Part shown: positions 63,286 to 64,000 of the stretch, piece by piece
Layout: every line of letters starts with the position of its first letter
Numbering within the stretch: the first letter of the stretch is position 1
Source: Affinibrenneria salicis
Lineage (GTDB): Bacteria > Pseudomonadota > Gammaproteobacteria > Enterobacterales > Enterobacteriaceae
NCBI RefSeq assembly: GCF_008710095.1
Contig: NZ_VYKJ01000005.1
Location: forward strand, 127,375-191,374
Length of the DNA stretch: 64,000 bases
Direction of reading: 5' to 3'
Translations under genes and position numbers: made by a program
Notes under the pieces: model-generated
Seen by the model: only the letters and a program-made list of their open reading frames with translations
Database searches by the model: none
What the model was told of the DNA's origin: nothing

Positions 63286-64000
63286 TCAGCGCCCGGTCGT
63301 CCGCTGACGCTGCACCCAGTCATAAACCTGACGGCGCGAGATTTTGACGGCGCCGTTTTTTAGCGCTGGCGGTAAACGATACCAGGCTACCGGCCGTTGA
63401 AAAACCGCCAGCCGCGGCGCCAGCCACGCGTCGATCTGTTCGACGTTCAGCGCCACGGACATATCCAGCACCGCCGCGGGGCGCTGGCCGAACTCGACGT
63501 CCGGCACCGGCACCACGCAGGCCCAGGCCACGTCTGGGTGCGTCAACAGCACCGCTTCGATATCCTCCGGCTGTACGCCTTCCCCGCCGCTGAAAAACTG
63601 ATTATCCAGCCGGCCGAGAATACGCCATTCGCCCTGTTCGAAACAGCCGCGATCGCGGGTATGAAACCAGCCCTGCTCGTCGGTTAACGGCCACAGCCGG
63701 CCGTCGCGCCAGTAACCCGCCGCCATACTGTCGGCGCGCAGCAGGATTTCGTCCTGCGCCAGACGCAGCTCGCAGCGCAACAGCGGCAGGCCGACGCCGG
63801 GCCGTTCATCCGCCCGTTTAGCGCACACGGTGGAAGCCAATTCGGTCAGGCCGTAGCCGCACCAGCAGCGGATGCCGCGCGCCTCCGCCTGCCGCGTCAA
63901 TTCAACGGGAATGTGCGCGCCGCCCAGCAGCGCCGCGCGCAGCGTCAGCGACTCCGGCGGCTGATTCAGCAAACGCCAGAGCTGAGTCGGCACCAGCGAG
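63286..64000 (-). CDS. menE: o-Succinylbenzoate-CoA ligase, 3' part
   Basis: C-terminal 238 codons of an AMP-forming acyl-CoA ligase; the 5' end is outside the window and the frame stays open at 64000. Adenylation motifs: YGLTELASTVC, GWFHTRDRG and ILGRLDNQFFSGGEGVQPEDIE, then the terminal lysine region GAVKISRRQVYDW. Length remaining and sequence pattern fit MenE, which activates OSB in menaquinone synthesis. It is convergent with terF, 17 bases apart, with no terminator between. Confidence 0.9.
   Translation of the reverse strand, partial: SLVPTQLWRLLNQPPESLTLRAALLGGAHIPVELTRQAEARGIRCWCGYGLTELASTVCAKRADERPGVGLPLLRCELRLAQDEILLRADSMAAGYWRDGRLWPLTDEQGWFHTRDRGCFEQGEWRILGRLDNQFFSGGEGVQPEDIEAVLLTHPDVAWACVVPVPDVEFGQRPAAVLDMSVALNVEQIDAWLAPRLAVFQRPVAWYRLPPALKNGAVKISRRQVYDWVQRQRTTGR

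Noticed and set aside
1..64000. tRNA, rRNA, CRISPR array, prophage or complete insertion sequence
   Set aside because: Looked for and not seen. Gaps longer than 300 bases are accounted for by regulatory regions, hairpins or the two repeat copies.

Overview
The window is 64 kb of chromosome from a gammaproteobacterium of the order Enterobacterales. Nearly every core gene matches its Escherichia coli counterpart closely in length and motifs, and several blocks keep E. coli gene order. The GC-rich sequence, an M15 peptidase in the dapE operon, and two intergenic repeats of a type I associate with Serratia, Pectobacterium and Dickeya suggest Pectobacteriaceae or Yersiniaceae rather than Escherichia. 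I cannot fix the genus from sequence alone.

Layout. 1-17500: end of gltL, ybeL, then leuS-lptE-holA-nadD, rsfS-rlmH-mrdA-mrdB-rlpA-dacA-ybeD-lipB-lipA (translation, outer membrane assembly, rod-shape cell wall synthesis, lipoate), then tatE, an amidase of the deaminated-glutathione type, crcB behind a clear fluoride riboswitch, and cspE. 17700-37450: an amino acid racemase, the small gene ypfM, yffB-dapE-M15 peptidase-ypfN, a RarD-like permease, tmcA, a DUF441 protein, ypfJ, purC-bamC-dapA, gcvR-bcp, bepA-yfgD, hda, upp-uraA and purM-purN with a PurR box. 37800-46400: dld, speG, ybbA-ybbP, tesA-ybbO-cnoX and a small monooxygenase-like gene. 46449-48800: yfaY and yfaZ. 49300-63268: a catalase and a complete chromosomal ter (tellurite/stress) locus. 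The window ends inside menE.

The most unusual part is the ter locus. A minus-strand operon of five tightly coupled genes (ATP-grasp, phosphoribosyltransferase, HAD phosphatase, PRTase-PELOTA protein, CitE-like lyase) is divergent from terZABCDEF across a 687-base region. The regulator terW and a catalase lie beside it. The five enzymes look like a pathway for a nucleotide-like compound whose product is unknown. The locus sits between yfaZ and menE, where E. coli carries nudI, the arn operon and pmrD.

Other signals: two copies of one terminal-inverted-repeat element (17694-17905, 47677-48015), a terminator-like hairpin in the gcvR leader, an intrinsic terminator separating terF from terE, a 23-bp stem between lipA and tatE, and a 10-base C tract upstream of the monooxygenase-like gene. 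I found no tRNA, rRNA, CRISPR array, prophage or complete insertion sequence. All coordinates, repeats and motifs were read by eye; nothing was aligned against a database.
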